From CACIAM-69d sp001698445 (lineage in GTDB: Bacteria > Cyanobacteriota > Cyanobacteriia > CACIAM-69d), in contig NZ_JAZAQF010000088.1 in the NCBI RefSeq assembly GCF_043235035.1, forward strand, positions 114,347 to 178,346: a DNA stretch of 64,000 bases. Reading direction: 5' to 3'. How positions within the stretch are numbered: the stretch's first letter is position 1; every line of letters begins with the position of its first letter. The notes below the pieces were generated by a model. The model was not told the origin of the DNA. It worked only from the letters and a program-made list of their open reading frames with translations, and did no database searches. The position numbers and the translations under genes are program-made. Positions 54,585 through 63,586 of the stretch are shown here, piece by piece.

Positions 54585-55700
54585 ATGGCTTCCGTTGCCC
54601 CTTCTCGTCGTGCCCTCTCCCGTCGTGACTTCTTGCGCCGCGCTTCGGTGGCGGCCGCTGGCCTGGCCATGACGGGCTGTGGCTGGCGTTTGGCCCAGGT
54701 GCGGCCATCGCCGGGCGCAGTCGGGGATCCTTCCAAGCTTTATATCTACACCTGGGCTGGCTACACCGATGAGCTACTGATCGCTCGGTTCCAAAAGGAA
54801 ACGGGCCTGTCGGTGGTGGTGGATATTTTTGATTCCAATGAGGTGATGTTGGCCAAGCTGCAAGCGGGCGGCGGCAGTCAATACAGCATCATCTATCCCT
54901 CCGATTACATGGTGCGGCAGATGCGAGAGCGCAATCTGTTGCGGGAGTTGGATCACGATCGACTGCTTGGGTTGCAGGATTTGTTGGAAACCTACCAAAA
55001 TCCCAGCTATGACCCCAAAAATGGCCACAGCGTCCCGGCCGCTTGGGGCACAACGGGCTTGATTTACAACCGGCAACGGGTCGATCGCCCGCCAACGGAT
55101 TGGGAATTTTTGTGGGCTAACCGGGCCCGCCTCCAGCGCCAGGTGACGCTGTTCAATGATCAGCGGGAAACCATGGGCTTGGCCTTGCGCCGATTGGGCC
55201 ATTCCTACAATTCTCAGGATCCCGATCAAATTCGCCAGGCCTACGAAGCATTGCGGGAACTGCGACCGGCGATCGCCCAATTCACCACGGATGGTTGGAA
55301 AGACCGGATTTTGGCGGGGGACTTAACGATCGCCATGGGCTTTTCCTCCGACGCGATCGAGGCGATCGAGGAAAACGACCAGTTGGGCTATGTGATTCCC
55401 GCCAGCGGCTCTTCCCTCTGGACAGACACGATGGCGATCCCGATCAGTGCGCCCAATGTGGAAGCGGCCTATGCTTGGATGAATTTCACGCTACAGCCGG
55501 AGGTGGCCGCAGGCATGACCCAACGCCTGAAGTTTGCTACCGCCAGCCGCCGGGCGATCGAACAGTTGCCACCGGATTTGGTGCAAAATCCCAGCCTGTT
55601 CCCGTCTCAATCGGTGCTCGATCGCTGCGAGGGCATTGCTCCCGTGGGCGCGGCCACCTCCCTTTACGATCGCTACTGGACTCAGCTAACCAGCGGCTAG
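54585..55700 (+). CDS. potD: Spermidine/putrescine-binding protein PotD
   Basis: 371 aa from the ATG at 54585. The N-terminus has a twin-arginine motif (SRRDFLRRASV) and a lipobox (AMTGCG), so it should be Tat-exported and lipid-anchored. The mature protein has the PotD/PotF pattern: LYIYTWAGYTDELLIARFQKETGL, the DSNEVMLAKLQAGGGSQYSIIYPSDYMV block, NPSYDPKNGHSVPAAWGTTGLIYN and the C-terminal MNFTLQPEVAAGMTQ. It captures polyamine outside the membrane and delivers it to PotB/PotC. Polyamine specificity is inferred from the family and the four-gene context. Confidence 0.92.
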   Translation: MASVAPSRRALSRRDFLRRASVAAAGLAMTGCGWRLAQVRPSPGAVGDPSKLYIYTWAGYTDELLIARFQKETGLSVVVDIFDSNEVMLAKLQAGGGSQYSIIYPSDYMVRQMRERNLLRELDHDRLLGLQDLLETYQNPSYDPKNGHSVPAAWGTTGLIYNRQRVDRPPTDWEFLWANRARLQRQVTLFNDQRETMGLALRRLGHSYNSQDPDQIRQAYEALRELRPAIAQFTTDGWKDRILAGDLTIAMGFSSDAIEAIEENDQLGYVIPASGSSLWTDTMAIPISAPNVEAAYAWMNFTLQPEVAAGMTQRLKFATASRRAIEQLPPDLVQNPSLFPSQSVLDRCEGIAPVGAATSLYDRYWTQLTSG

Positions 55701-55805
55701 GGCCGAGCAAGCCTTAATGACTGTTACTTGAATGTTAATTGAAGCTGTTCACGCCAACTGCCCAACCCCTTGAACTGTCTTTGCTGATTAGTCCTAACAA
55801 GCCCT

Positions 55806-56699
55806 ATGACCCCCGCTAGCCCCGCCAACCCGATCGTTGAGGCTCCCGCACCCAAACCCCGCCGTTGGGTTGGCCCCTGGGCGCTGTTGGGGCCGCCGGG
55901 CCTGTGGCTGTTGCTGCTGTTGGTTTTGCCGGTGCTGGTGATTTTTGAACTCAGCCTGGTTCCCGGCATCAAGCCCGGCGATTTGGTGAACCCCTCAGGG
56001 ATTGACAACTACCTGACGGTGTTTCAGCCCATCTATCTCCAAGTAATTGGGCGCACCCTGTTTTATGCGATCGGGACAACGGTGGTTTGTTTGCTGCTGG
56101 GGTTTCCGGTGGCCTACTGGTTGGCGCTGATGTCGCCCAAGCGGTGGCAAAACCTGCTGTTGGTGGCCTTTACGCTGCCCCTGTGGACTTCTTCGCTGCT
56201 GCGTTCCTACGCTTGGATTACGATTTTGCGACCCACGGGCGTTTTGAACTCCCTGTTGGGGTTGGTGGGGCTGCCGGGTCTGGATATTTTGAACCAAACG
56301 CCCGCCGTGCTCTTGGGGATGGCCTACAGCTTTTTGCCCTATATGGTGCTGATTCTGTACTCCTCTCTGGAAAAGCTCGATCGCCGATTGTTGGAAGCGG
56401 CGGCAGATTTGGGGGCCACCCCGATCGAGGCCTTCTGGAAAGTGACCGTTCCCCAAAGTTTGCAGGGCATTGCCGCCGGTTCGCTGCTGGTGCTGATCAC
56501 TAGTTTGGGCGACTTTGTGAACCCGGAATTGCTCGGCGGGGCCTCCAGCATGACGGCTTCCCGGCTAATCTATAACCAGTTTCTGGGTGCGACCCAAAAT
56601 TGGGGCTTTGGTTCGGCTTTGAGTATGCTGATGATCCTGGCTGTCAGCTTGGGGATTGCGTTGCTCATTCGCTACGGTGATGGCCGCCCCGCTGCCTAG
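55806..56699 (+). CDS. potB: Spermidine/putrescine ABC transporter permease PotB
   Basis: 297 aa with six membrane helices. The N-terminal cytoplasmic stretch TPASPANPIVEAPAPKPRR precedes helix 1 (WALLGPPGLWLLLLLVLPVLVIFELSL). The permease EAA loop that docks the ATPase is LEAAADLGATPIEAFWKVTVPQSLQGIAAG. LLRSYAWITILRPTGVLNSLL is typical of PotB. It pairs with PotC, whose gene follows after about 80 bp. Confidence 0.93.
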   Translation: MTPASPANPIVEAPAPKPRRWVGPWALLGPPGLWLLLLLVLPVLVIFELSLVPGIKPGDLVNPSGIDNYLTVFQPIYLQVIGRTLFYAIGTTVVCLLLGFPVAYWLALMSPKRWQNLLLVAFTLPLWTSSLLRSYAWITILRPTGVLNSLLGLVGLPGLDILNQTPAVLLGMAYSFLPYMVLILYSSLEKLDRRLLEAAADLGATPIEAFWKVTVPQSLQGIAAGSLLVLITSLGDFVNPELLGGASSMTASRLIYNQFLGATQNWGFGSALSMLMILAVSLGIALLIRYGDGRPAA

Positions 56700-56778
56700 G
56701 GTGTTTGGGGATGCATGATGGTGCAGTGGTTCGTTTGTCTTTGCTCGATTCCCTTTGATTGCTCTTCCCGATCGCCCC

Positions 56779-57630
56779 ATGCTCGATCTCGATCCTGCTT
56801 CAACGGATTCCCAGGAGGCCCTCGCAGACGCTATGGCTCGATCGCGTAAGCCTCGCCTGACCTGGCAGGGCGCATTTACCTCGGTCATGTTCTTCCTGAT
56901 GTACCTGCCGATTCTGGTACTGACGGTCTATAGCTTCAATCAGTCGCCCTACAGCGCCGGTTGGACAGGGTTCACCCTGGAGTGGTATGCCAAGCTGCTG
57001 CGGGATGGGCGAATTTTGGGAGCCTTGCAAACCAGTCTTGCGGTGGGTTTGGGGGCTGTTTTGGTGTCGGCGGTGTTGGGAACCACGATGGCCGTTGGCC
57101 TGGCCCGCTATCGATTTTGGGGCAAGGGGTTATATCTAGGCATGTCCTATTTGCCCTTGATCGTGCCGGATATTGCGATCGCGGTGGCCACGTTGGTGTT
57201 CTTGGCGGCGCTGACGATTCCCCTCAGCTTTTGGACGATCGTGGCGGCTCATATCGTCTTCTGCTTGGCCTATATTGCCCTGGCGGTTTCCACTCGCTTG
57301 GCGGATCTCAATCCCTATTTGGAAGAAGCGGCCCAAGATTTGGGCGCAACGCCGGTTCAATCCTTCTTTCAGGTGCTGTTACCGCAACTGGTGCCGGGAA
57401 TTATGTCGGGCTGTTTGTTGGCCTTTGTGCTCAGTTTGGACGACTTTTTGATTGCTAGTTTCACGGCCGGTGGCGGTGCAACAACACTCCCAATGGAAAT
57501 TTTCAGCCGGATTCGCACGGGGGTTAAGCCGGATGTGAATGCCTTGAGTGTGCTGTTGCTGTTGGGTTCCGGGGCGATCGCCTTTGCGGCTGAATGGCTC
57601 CGTTTCCAAAGCGAGAAAAAGCCTTCTTAG
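56779..57630 (+). CDS. potC: Spermidine/putrescine ABC transporter permease PotC
   Basis: 283 aa from the ATG at 56779 (a TTG at 56755 and an ATG at 56833 are alternatives). Six helices; PotC signatures include YLPILVLTVYSFNQS at helix 1, FTLEWYAKLLRDGRI and the EAA loop LEEAAQDLGATPVQSFFQVLLPQLVPGIMSG. LDDFLIASFTAGGGATTLPMEIFSRIRTGVKPDVNALS is nearly diagnostic. It completes the transporter. The TAG stop is formed by TA plus the first G of repeat copy R2. Confidence 0.93.
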   Translation: MLDLDPASTDSQEALADAMARSRKPRLTWQGAFTSVMFFLMYLPILVLTVYSFNQSPYSAGWTGFTLEWYAKLLRDGRILGALQTSLAVGLGAVLVSAVLGTTMAVGLARYRFWGKGLYLGMSYLPLIVPDIAIAVATLVFLAALTIPLSFWTIVAAHIVFCLAYIALAVSTRLADLNPYLEEAAQDLGATPVQSFFQVLLPQLVPGIMSGCLLAFVLSLDDFLIASFTAGGGATTLPMEIFSRIRTGVKPDVNALSVLLLLGSGAIAFAAEWLRFQSEKKPS

Positions 57631-57826
57631 GGGATGTTTGAAAAGCCAAAACGGCTAGCTTGCGGGTCTCACCAACCGACGAAGACAAGGGGCTTAAGCC
57701 CCTTGCTCCCCACGATCCGCTAACGGCAGAATCGGGGTTTCAGGCGATTTGACGACAGGCCCTAAGCTCCTTGCCCCCACGACCACTAGTGCTTTAGCTT
57801 TCAGCCAATTTTTCACAATCTCTCGA
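57628..57826. repeat. MITE-like element, chimeric copy R2
   Basis: The left end (GGGGATGTTTGAAAAGCC) and the perfect palindrome CAAGGGGCTTAAGCCCCTTG (57686-57705) match copy R1. The following segment, about 57720-57765 and ending GACAGGCCCTAAG, matches copy R3 in inverse orientation. After that comes a second decayed core and a right end only loosely like that of R1. It therefore looks like two related elements joined or nested. The right boundary is approximate. It separates potC from mutL. Confidence 0.65.
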
Positions 57827-57869
57827 TTCCGGGAGGAGCCATCACCGTCGTCTGGCAACTGAGGAAAGA

Positions 57870-59600
57870 ATGAGATCCATTCAACCGCTGCCGATCGAGG
57901 TGGTGAATTTAATTGCGGCGGGGGAGGTGATTGACTCTCCGGCGGCGGTGGTGCGCGAGTTGGTGGACAACGCGATCGATGCGGGAGCCACGCGGCTGGC
58001 CCTGTCCCTTTGGCTCGATCGGGGCCAAATTCGGCTCACAGACAACGGCTGCGGCATGAGCCGAGCGGATTTGTTGCGGGCGGCCGCTCCCCACAGCACG
58101 AGCAAAATTCACGATCGCCCCGATTTGTTCAACATCCGTAGCCTGGGATTTCGGGGAGAAGCATTGCACAGCTTGGCCCAACTGAGCCGCCTGAGCCTCA
58201 GCAGCCGGCCGGTTGGCGGGGAGGGTTGGCAAGCGGTTTATGATGCCACGGGCCAGGCTGTGAGCTGTGAAGCGGCTCCAATCGCGCCGGGAACCATTGT
58301 CTTGGTGGAGGATTTGTTTGAGGCTTGGCCGTCACGGCGGGATAGTTTGCCGTCTTTGGCTCAACAGTTGCGATCGATCCAGCAGGTGATTCAGCAAGCG
58401 GCCCTTTGCCATCCCGCCGTGGCCTGGACGGTCTATCGCAACGATCGGCTCTGGTTTGCCCTGTCGCCGGGAGATTCTGCCCGTCACCTGTTGCCCCAAA
58501 TCTTGAAACCGGTGCGATCAGGGGATTTGCGGGAAGTGCAGTGGATAGCCACCTTGCCCAGCGACCAGGAAGGAGCCGCCCAAATCACCGTCACCTTGGG
58601 TCTACCCGATCGCATCCATCGGGCCCGTCCTGATTGGGTGCGGATTGCCGTGAACGGGCGAATGGCGGAAGTACCGGAACTGGAAAGCACGATTTTTGCG
58701 ACCTTGGGGCGCACCCTGCCGCGCGGCCGCCACCCGATCGTCTTGGTGCATCTCCGGTTGCCACCCCAGTGCATTGACTGGAACCGCACCCCCGACAAAC
58801 ACAAGCTTTACCTCCAGTCGATCGACCATTGGCAAGCCCAAGTGCAGGCGGCTCTCCAACAGGCCCTCTCCTTTCGCGAGGTGATCGACGAACCCCAAAC
58901 AAACACCTACGCGATCGGGCGAACAGCCAAGCTCATTCGGGCCGCCGAAGGGCGATCGACCTATCGTGTGCGCACCGCCGCCGATCCCAACGCCTCTCCG
59001 GATGATCCCCAAGCCCTGGGGCAGCCCCGATCGCCCGAACCACTTGACGATCCCTTGGGGGGACAACTGCGGGCGATCGCTCAAGTTCACAACACCTACA
59101 TTGTGGCGGAGCATCCCGGCGGTCTATGGCTGGTGGAGCAGCACATTGCCCATGAGCGGGTTTTGTTTGAGTATTTGCGCGATCGTTGGCAAATTTCTGC
59201 CCTAAAACAACCGATCGTCCTGAATGAGCTGAGCGAGGCAGAACGGGAGGGACTAGTGAGCCTAGGCATTGAAATTGAACCCTTCGGCGATCGCTGCTGG
59301 ATTGTGCGCAGCGCCCCGGATCCCTTGCTCGATCGCCCTGACTTGGCCGCCGCCTTGGGGGAGCTGGCCCACAGCAACAACCTGGAAGCGGCCCAAGTGG
59401 CCGTCGCCTGCCGCACCGCCATTCGCAACGGCACGCCCCTGACACTTGTGGAAATGCAAGATTTGCTCGATCGATGGCAACGCACCCACAATCCTCGCAC
59501 CTGTCCCCATGGGCGACCGATTTATTTGCCCCTTGATGAATCGAGCTTGGCACGTTTTTTTCGTCGCCATTGGGTCATTGGCAAAAGCCATGGCATTTAG
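57870..59600 (+). CDS. mutL: DNA mismatch repair protein MutL
   Basis: 576 aa from the ATG at 57870. The GHKL ATPase domain is clear: VVNLIAAGEVIDSPAAVVRELVDNAIDAGA, LTDNGCGM, HSTSKI and IRSLGFRGEALHSLAQLS. RLPPQCIDWNRTPDKHKLY ends the N-terminal region. The C-terminal domain contains VEQHIAHERVLFE, a variant of the MutL endonuclease motif DQHA(x)2E(x)4E with Glu and Ile changes, and the metal-site CPHGRP. It may therefore be a nicking-type MutL, as in bacteria without MutH. MutL couples MutS mismatch recognition to strand removal. Confidence 0.94.
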   Translation: MRSIQPLPIEVVNLIAAGEVIDSPAAVVRELVDNAIDAGATRLALSLWLDRGQIRLTDNGCGMSRADLLRAAAPHSTSKIHDRPDLFNIRSLGFRGEALHSLAQLSRLSLSSRPVGGEGWQAVYDATGQAVSCEAAPIAPGTIVLVEDLFEAWPSRRDSLPSLAQQLRSIQQVIQQAALCHPAVAWTVYRNDRLWFALSPGDSARHLLPQILKPVRSGDLREVQWIATLPSDQEGAAQITVTLGLPDRIHRARPDWVRIAVNGRMAEVPELESTIFATLGRTLPRGRHPIVLVHLRLPPQCIDWNRTPDKHKLYLQSIDHWQAQVQAALQQALSFREVIDEPQTNTYAIGRTAKLIRAAEGRSTYRVRTAADPNASPDDPQALGQPRSPEPLDDPLGGQLRAIAQVHNTYIVAEHPGGLWLVEQHIAHERVLFEYLRDRWQISALKQPIVLNELSEAEREGLVSLGIEIEPFGDRCWIVRSAPDPLLDRPDLAAALGELAHSNNLEAAQVAVACRTAIRNGTPLTLVEMQDLLDRWQRTHNPRTCPHGRPIYLPLDESSLARFFRRHWVIGKSHGI

Positions 59601-59959
59601 CCTTCAACGGACTATTGTTCCGAAGCATAGGAATTATCAAAATTATTTTTCAAACCAAAATCTGAATTAAAAATGCATCAACCAGTTACTGAAGATTTTT
59701 GATTAGAAAATTTTGAATTGGAAAATCTTCATCCTAAAAATATAATCTTGACCTGAAACGCTGGGCACATCATATCGCAGGTGACATACAGCAGGTATTT
59801 AGACCTCTTGCACGAATTAGCAAGAAGCCTTCAGCCCCTTCTCCCAAAGAGAGCGAAAGAAAGCTAAATTTGATCATTTATTTATGCATTGCTGATTAAT
59901 GATTGCCAGTTTTATTGATTTTTCTTGTAAATTACCTCCAAACACCATAGTTAAGTGCC
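59601..59959. other. Intergenic region between mutL and the CadD-like gene
   Basis: About 360 bp, AT-rich. It holds an inverted repeat, GAAGATTTT (59691-59699) and AAAATCTTC (59722-59730), without a following T-tract. No gene or clear metal-regulator operator was identified. Confidence 0.5.
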
Positions 59960-60688
59960 ATGCTGGATCAGCAATCCCTTCTCGAATTGGTAGTTGGCGC
60001 ATTGATAGCGGGAACCAGTTCTTTTATTGCCACAAACATCGATGATGTAGTGGTATTGATGGTGCTGTTTAGTCGCACAGATCATCGCTTGCGCGATCGA
60101 CAAATCCTCATTGGACGCTATCTTGGATTTGGGATCATTATTCTGGCTAGTTTAGTAGGGTTTTTAGGAGGGTTCCTGCTGCCTTCTTGGGTAGTTGGAT
60201 TACTAGGCTTTTTTCCGATCACGATCGGTATTTTACAACTGCGCTCCTCTCAACTTCAGATATCAGAATCTCCTGCTTCTCAAATAGATTCTCTTGCATT
60301 TGAACATCAGCAGTTAGTCGAGCGATCGCCCAATTTCACCTCTCAAAAGCCATTCAAAAAACTACACTGCTGGTTGCCTTGGCTATCGCCCCAGGTGCTC
60401 CAAGTAGCCATGATTACTGTTGCCTGCGGCGCTGACAACATTGGAATTTATATTCCTCTTTTTGCTTCTTGTAATTGGCTGGAACTCAGCATTATTTTAT
60501 CGATTTTCTTTGTAGGCGTAGGATTGCTCTGTTGGGTAACCCGCCGATTCAGTCGTCACCGCATGATCACTCAGCGGGTCAGTTGGCTTAGTTGCCAATT
60601 TGCTCCCTGGATTTTTATTATTTTGGGGATAGGAATTTTTTGGAAAAGTGAAATTCTTAAATCTCTACTTTCTTTCATATTTTCTTAA
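59960..60688 (+). CDS. Cadmium resistance transporter CadD family protein
   Basis: 242 aa from the ATG at 59960, with six predicted membrane helices. The N-terminal block GALIAGTSSFIATNIDDVVVLMVLFSR is the family signature; its NIDDVVVL aspartates are probable cation-pathway residues. It is followed by GFLGGFLLPSWVVGLLGFFPITIGI, a cytoplasmic loop, and VAMITVACGADNIGIYIPLFASC with a second conserved Asp-Asn. Staphylococcal CadD exports cadmium, but many chromosomal relatives have unknown substrates. It is followed by TauE/SafE and DUF1634 genes on the same strand. Confidence 0.88.
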   Translation: MLDQQSLLELVVGALIAGTSSFIATNIDDVVVLMVLFSRTDHRLRDRQILIGRYLGFGIIILASLVGFLGGFLLPSWVVGLLGFFPITIGILQLRSSQLQISESPASQIDSLAFEHQQLVERSPNFTSQKPFKKLHCWLPWLSPQVLQVAMITVACGADNIGIYIPLFASCNWLELSIILSIFFVGVGLLCWVTRRFSRHRMITQRVSWLSCQFAPWIFIILGIGIFWKSEILKSLLSFIFS

Positions 60689-60750
60689 TTTTTAGATCTT
60701 GGCCAATGAAGCGAATTCTCCTAAATTACTAGCGATCAGGATGGAACGGG

Positions 60751-61593
60751 GTGAATATTTTTGAGTTTTCATTCTTAGTTTGGATCGGCTCATTCGCGGC
60801 CGGATTCTTAGGAGCCTTGACCGGTCTTGGCGGCGGCGTGGTGATTGTGCCTCTGCTCACCTCAGTTTTCGGAGTGGATATTCGCTACGCGATCGGGGCC
60901 TCTCTAATTTCTGTCATTGCCACCTCCGCCGGTTCCGCAGCGACTTACATTCGATCGGGATTTGCCAACTTACGTCTCGGCATGTTTTTAGAAGTGGCAA
61001 CGACCCTTGGATCTTTTGTAGGAGCCACCTTAGCCACCGTTGTTCCCGTCAAAGCCCTGACCGTTGTATTAGGAATCGTCCTGCTTTATTCCGCTTTTTT
61101 TGCTCAACAATCTACCCCCAAGGAAGTCGAATTAACCGAGCCAGGTTCCTTGGCTGAACGATTGAAACTCGATAACTGCTACCCCACCCCTAACGGAGAA
61201 GGAACGATCGCCTATAGTGTTCATTCGGTTCCCACCGGCTTTAGCTTAATGGCCGTGGCCGGGCTGCTTTCAGGATTACTCGGCATCGGTTCCGGCTCCT
61301 TGAAGGTCTTGGCTATGGATCGTGTCATGGGCTTACCGTTTAAGGTTTCCACCACCACCAGCAATTTCACCATCGGGGTCACTGCTGCCATGTCGGCTGG
61401 CGTTTACTTATCTCGAGGTTATGTGGATCCCGGTCTCTCAATGCCCGTCATGCTAGGCGTTTTGATGGGAGCCACGGCCGGTGCAAGAGTTCTCATTGGA
61501 GCCAAGCCAGAATGGTTGCGGTGGCTCTTTTCAATTGTGTTGGTGCTCTTAGCAATCAAAATGATTTATAACGGATTATTTATAACGGGTTAA
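60751..61593 (+). CDS. TauE/SafE family anion permease
   Basis: 280 aa starting at a GTG at 60751, about 60 bp after the CadD-like gene. Hydrophobic throughout, with the TauE/SafE duplicated signature: GFLGALTGLGGGVVIVPLLTSVFGVDIRYAIGASLISVIATS in the first half, and AGLLSGLLGIGSGSLKVLAMDRVMGLPFKVSTTTSNFTIGVTAA in the second. The family exports sulfite, sulfoacetate and related organosulfur anions. The substrate here is not known. The next gene encodes its usual partner DUF1634. Confidence 0.92.
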   Translation: MNIFEFSFLVWIGSFAAGFLGALTGLGGGVVIVPLLTSVFGVDIRYAIGASLISVIATSAGSAATYIRSGFANLRLGMFLEVATTLGSFVGATLATVVPVKALTVVLGIVLLYSAFFAQQSTPKEVELTEPGSLAERLKLDNCYPTPNGEGTIAYSVHSVPTGFSLMAVAGLLSGLLGIGSGSLKVLAMDRVMGLPFKVSTTTSNFTIGVTAAMSAGVYLSRGYVDPGLSMPVMLGVLMGATAGARVLIGAKPEWLRWLFSIVLVLLAIKMIYNGLFITG

Positions 61594-61682
61594 CGACCAA
61601 AAATTATGCACTTTTAGCTCAATTTCACAATTGAGACCAAGCGCAATTTCGGCGCTCATCATTCACAGCAACTCAAGTTACG

Positions 61683-62168
61683 ATGGAGATTGCATCAATA
61701 ATGAAGGGTAAGTCTTCCGATCAGGCGATCGCCCTAACTTCAGCCAAGCATTCAATTACTTCTTTGGAACCATCTCCAGTTGATTTAGAAACTCGAAAAA
61801 GCACCGACCATAGCCTTGAATTAGCCGTTAGCCATGTGTTGCGGTGGGGCATGATTATCGCTAGTTTGATCGTCTTTGCTGGCGGCTGCATCTACATCTT
61901 TCGCCATGGAGGGGAGCCAGCCAGCTTTCGGGTTTTTGTGGGGGAACCTCGAGAACTTTGCTCGCCCTGGGGGGCTGCAAAATCTGCCTTTTCGGGCCAT
62001 GGCCGCGGATGGATTCAAGTGGGAATTATGCTGTTGGTTATAACACCCATTATTCGTGTCGCTTTGTCTTGGCTTACGTTTTTCCGTCGTCAAGATTGGC
62101 TTTATTTTGCAATCACTTCGATTGTTCTTGGTGGGCTTATTTACAGTTTTGTTGGTGCTTATTTTTAG
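61683..62168 (+). CDS. DUF1634 membrane protein, TauE/SafE-associated
   Basis: 161 aa from the ATG at 61683 (an ATG at 61701 is possible). A hydrophilic N-terminus of about 45 residues precedes three membrane helices: GMIIASLIVFAGGCIYIF, VGIMLLVITPIIRVALSWLTFF and YFAITSIVLGGLIYSFVGAYF. The loop HGGEPASFRVFVGEPRELCSPWGA and the second helix are typical of DUF1634. In many genomes this family is encoded next to TauE/SafE permeases, as here, suggesting a two-component transporter. Confidence 0.88.
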   Translation: MEIASIMKGKSSDQAIALTSAKHSITSLEPSPVDLETRKSTDHSLELAVSHVLRWGMIIASLIVFAGGCIYIFRHGGEPASFRVFVGEPRELCSPWGAAKSAFSGHGRGWIQVGIMLLVITPIIRVALSWLTFFRRQDWLYFAITSIVLGGLIYSFVGAYF

Positions 62169-62307
62169 TAGTTGGCAAGTTGGAGTTTTACAAAAGTCAA
62201 AATCTGATCAAGCCTCAATTAATTTTTGATTGATTTTAATAAATTACAATACCAAGACTTGATAAATACAGCCTTTACCTCGGTTACCAAGTACAGTCAT
62301 TCATGAA

Positions 62308-62487
62308 GTGAGAACTGCCAACCTCATAATTGTTCTCTCGCATCTGCAATATGGCGTACCAATTGTTATAGGTAAAGACTGTGTTATGAAATCATTTCCA
62401 AAATTATTTGTAAAAGTTTTCAGAGCAAAGACTTCCAAAATTGCCAAAATAGTTGATCCAGACAGTTTAATAGAATGGTTCAACTGA
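62308..62487 (+). pseudogene. Possible small gene or C-terminal gene remnant
   Basis: A 59-codon frame from a GTG at 62308 to TGA reads like protein: VRTANLIIVLSHLQYGVPIV, then KSFPKLFVKVFRAKTSKIA, then KIVDPDSLIEWFN. The frame stays open upstream to a TAA at 62263-62265 without an ATG. I do not recognise the family. The amphipathic spacing and protein-like end suggest the tail of a decayed gene next to the repeat element R5, but chance cannot be excluded. Confidence 0.3.
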
Positions 62488-62642
62488 ATTTGTCATTTAA
62501 TACTGGATACTGGATACTTGATGTAGTTTTTAACTGAATCGATTGTGCGTTATTTGGTTCGTTATATCGCAAGTAAAATGAGACAGTAAATAGGGTTACC
62601 GTTACTCACCCTACAGGCTTCTGTGCTAGGCAAAATAAAAGC

Positions 62643-62790
62643 TATGGTGGCGCAGAAAGCTTATTTTTCATAGGCCAATTTAAATGACTGTTATTGTCAC
62701 AAATGGTTAAGCAACAAGGGGCTTACGCCCCCTGTTATTTCGACTGATTTTGCAACCTTGACTCAATGAATGAAGCCTATTGTGCAACTA
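62643..62790. repeat. MITE-like element, copy R5
   Basis: A 148-bp element with TA at both ends; the right terminus read on the reverse strand is TAGTTGCACAATAGGCTTCA and the left is a diverged counterpart. Core CAAGGGGCTTACGCCCCCTG lies at 62715-62734. It aligns with copy R4 through ATGACTGTTATTGTCAC, GCAACCTTGACTCAATG and AGCCT. The right TA plus the element's G, on the reverse strand, is the TAG stop codon of rubrerythrin. Confidence 0.7.
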
Positions 62791-63486
62791 GGCAGCGATC
62801 GACTCTTGGTAGGGTACGAACAGGGCCTTTTTCGCGCCGCAAATTGGGCATTCCCAATCATCAGGAATGGCTTCAAAGGGAGTTCCCGGAGCAATGCCCG
62901 AGTCAGGATCGCCCTCGGCGGGGTCATAGATCATGGAGCACTGGCGACAAATCCACTTGCTGCCCGCGGCCTTGTTTGCCGGAGCCACACCCTCCAAACC
63001 GCGCAGGGCTTCGCTGTATTGGTCGGCGTGGTGATGTTCGATCGCGGTTAGCAGTCCAAAATTGCGGGCGGCCGTGCGGAAAATTCCCGCATGTTCCCGC
63101 GACTCATCGGCCTGTTCTTGGAATTCCCGTTCTGCTTCCCCATCCCGATCGGCGCGGGCCTCGGCGGCAAAGTTGGGGTACATGGTCTGGTACTCGTAGG
63201 TTTCACCCTCGATCGCCAATTCCAAACAGCGGGCCGCGATCGCCTTCTTTTGTTCGTCGCTGAGGCTGGCCGGATCGTCCACCACCAACTCCGGATGCAT
63301 CAGCCGAAAGTGGGCAAACGCGTGTTCCGTCTCTTGGTTGGCCGTTTCCCGGAACAGCTTGGCCAAGTCGCCCAGTCCTAGCTTTTTCACCACTTCCGAG
63401 AAGAACAGATATTTCCGATTCGCCATCGATTCGCCAGCGAAGGCATCGGCCAAGTTTTTGGCGGTGTTGGAGTTTGAAAGATCCAT
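62788..63486 (-). CDS. Rubrerythrin with C-terminal rubredoxin domain
   Basis: 232 aa from the ATG at 63486 (the open frame extends 14 codons further). A ferritin-like four-helix domain carries the di-iron ligands in FAGESMANRKYL, ETANQETEHAFAHF, AIEGETYEYQTMYP and ADESREHAGIF. The C-terminus is a rubredoxin domain with two CxxC knuckles, WICRQCSMIYDP and DWECPICGAKK. Rubrerythrins reduce hydrogen peroxide in the cytoplasm using electrons passed through the rubredoxin iron. A PerR/Fur-like palindrome lies about 100 bp upstream. The stop codon coincides with the end of repeat R5. Confidence 0.95.
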   Translation of the reverse strand: MDLSNSNTAKNLADAFAGESMANRKYLFFSEVVKKLGLGDLAKLFRETANQETEHAFAHFRLMHPELVVDDPASLSDEQKKAIAARCLELAIEGETYEYQTMYPNFAAEARADRDGEAEREFQEQADESREHAGIFRTAARNFGLLTAIEHHHADQYSEALRGLEGVAPANKAAGSKWICRQCSMIYDPAEGDPDSGIAPGTPFEAIPDDWECPICGAKKALFVPYQESIAA

Positions 63487-63586
63487 AAGACGCAAGAAAA
63501 CGGGTGGGGTTAGTTGTGGTTGCACCATCCCAGTCAGCTCCAGTACTGAAGGCTGGCTAGGTGGCGGCTGCGTGAACTTCTCTCTA

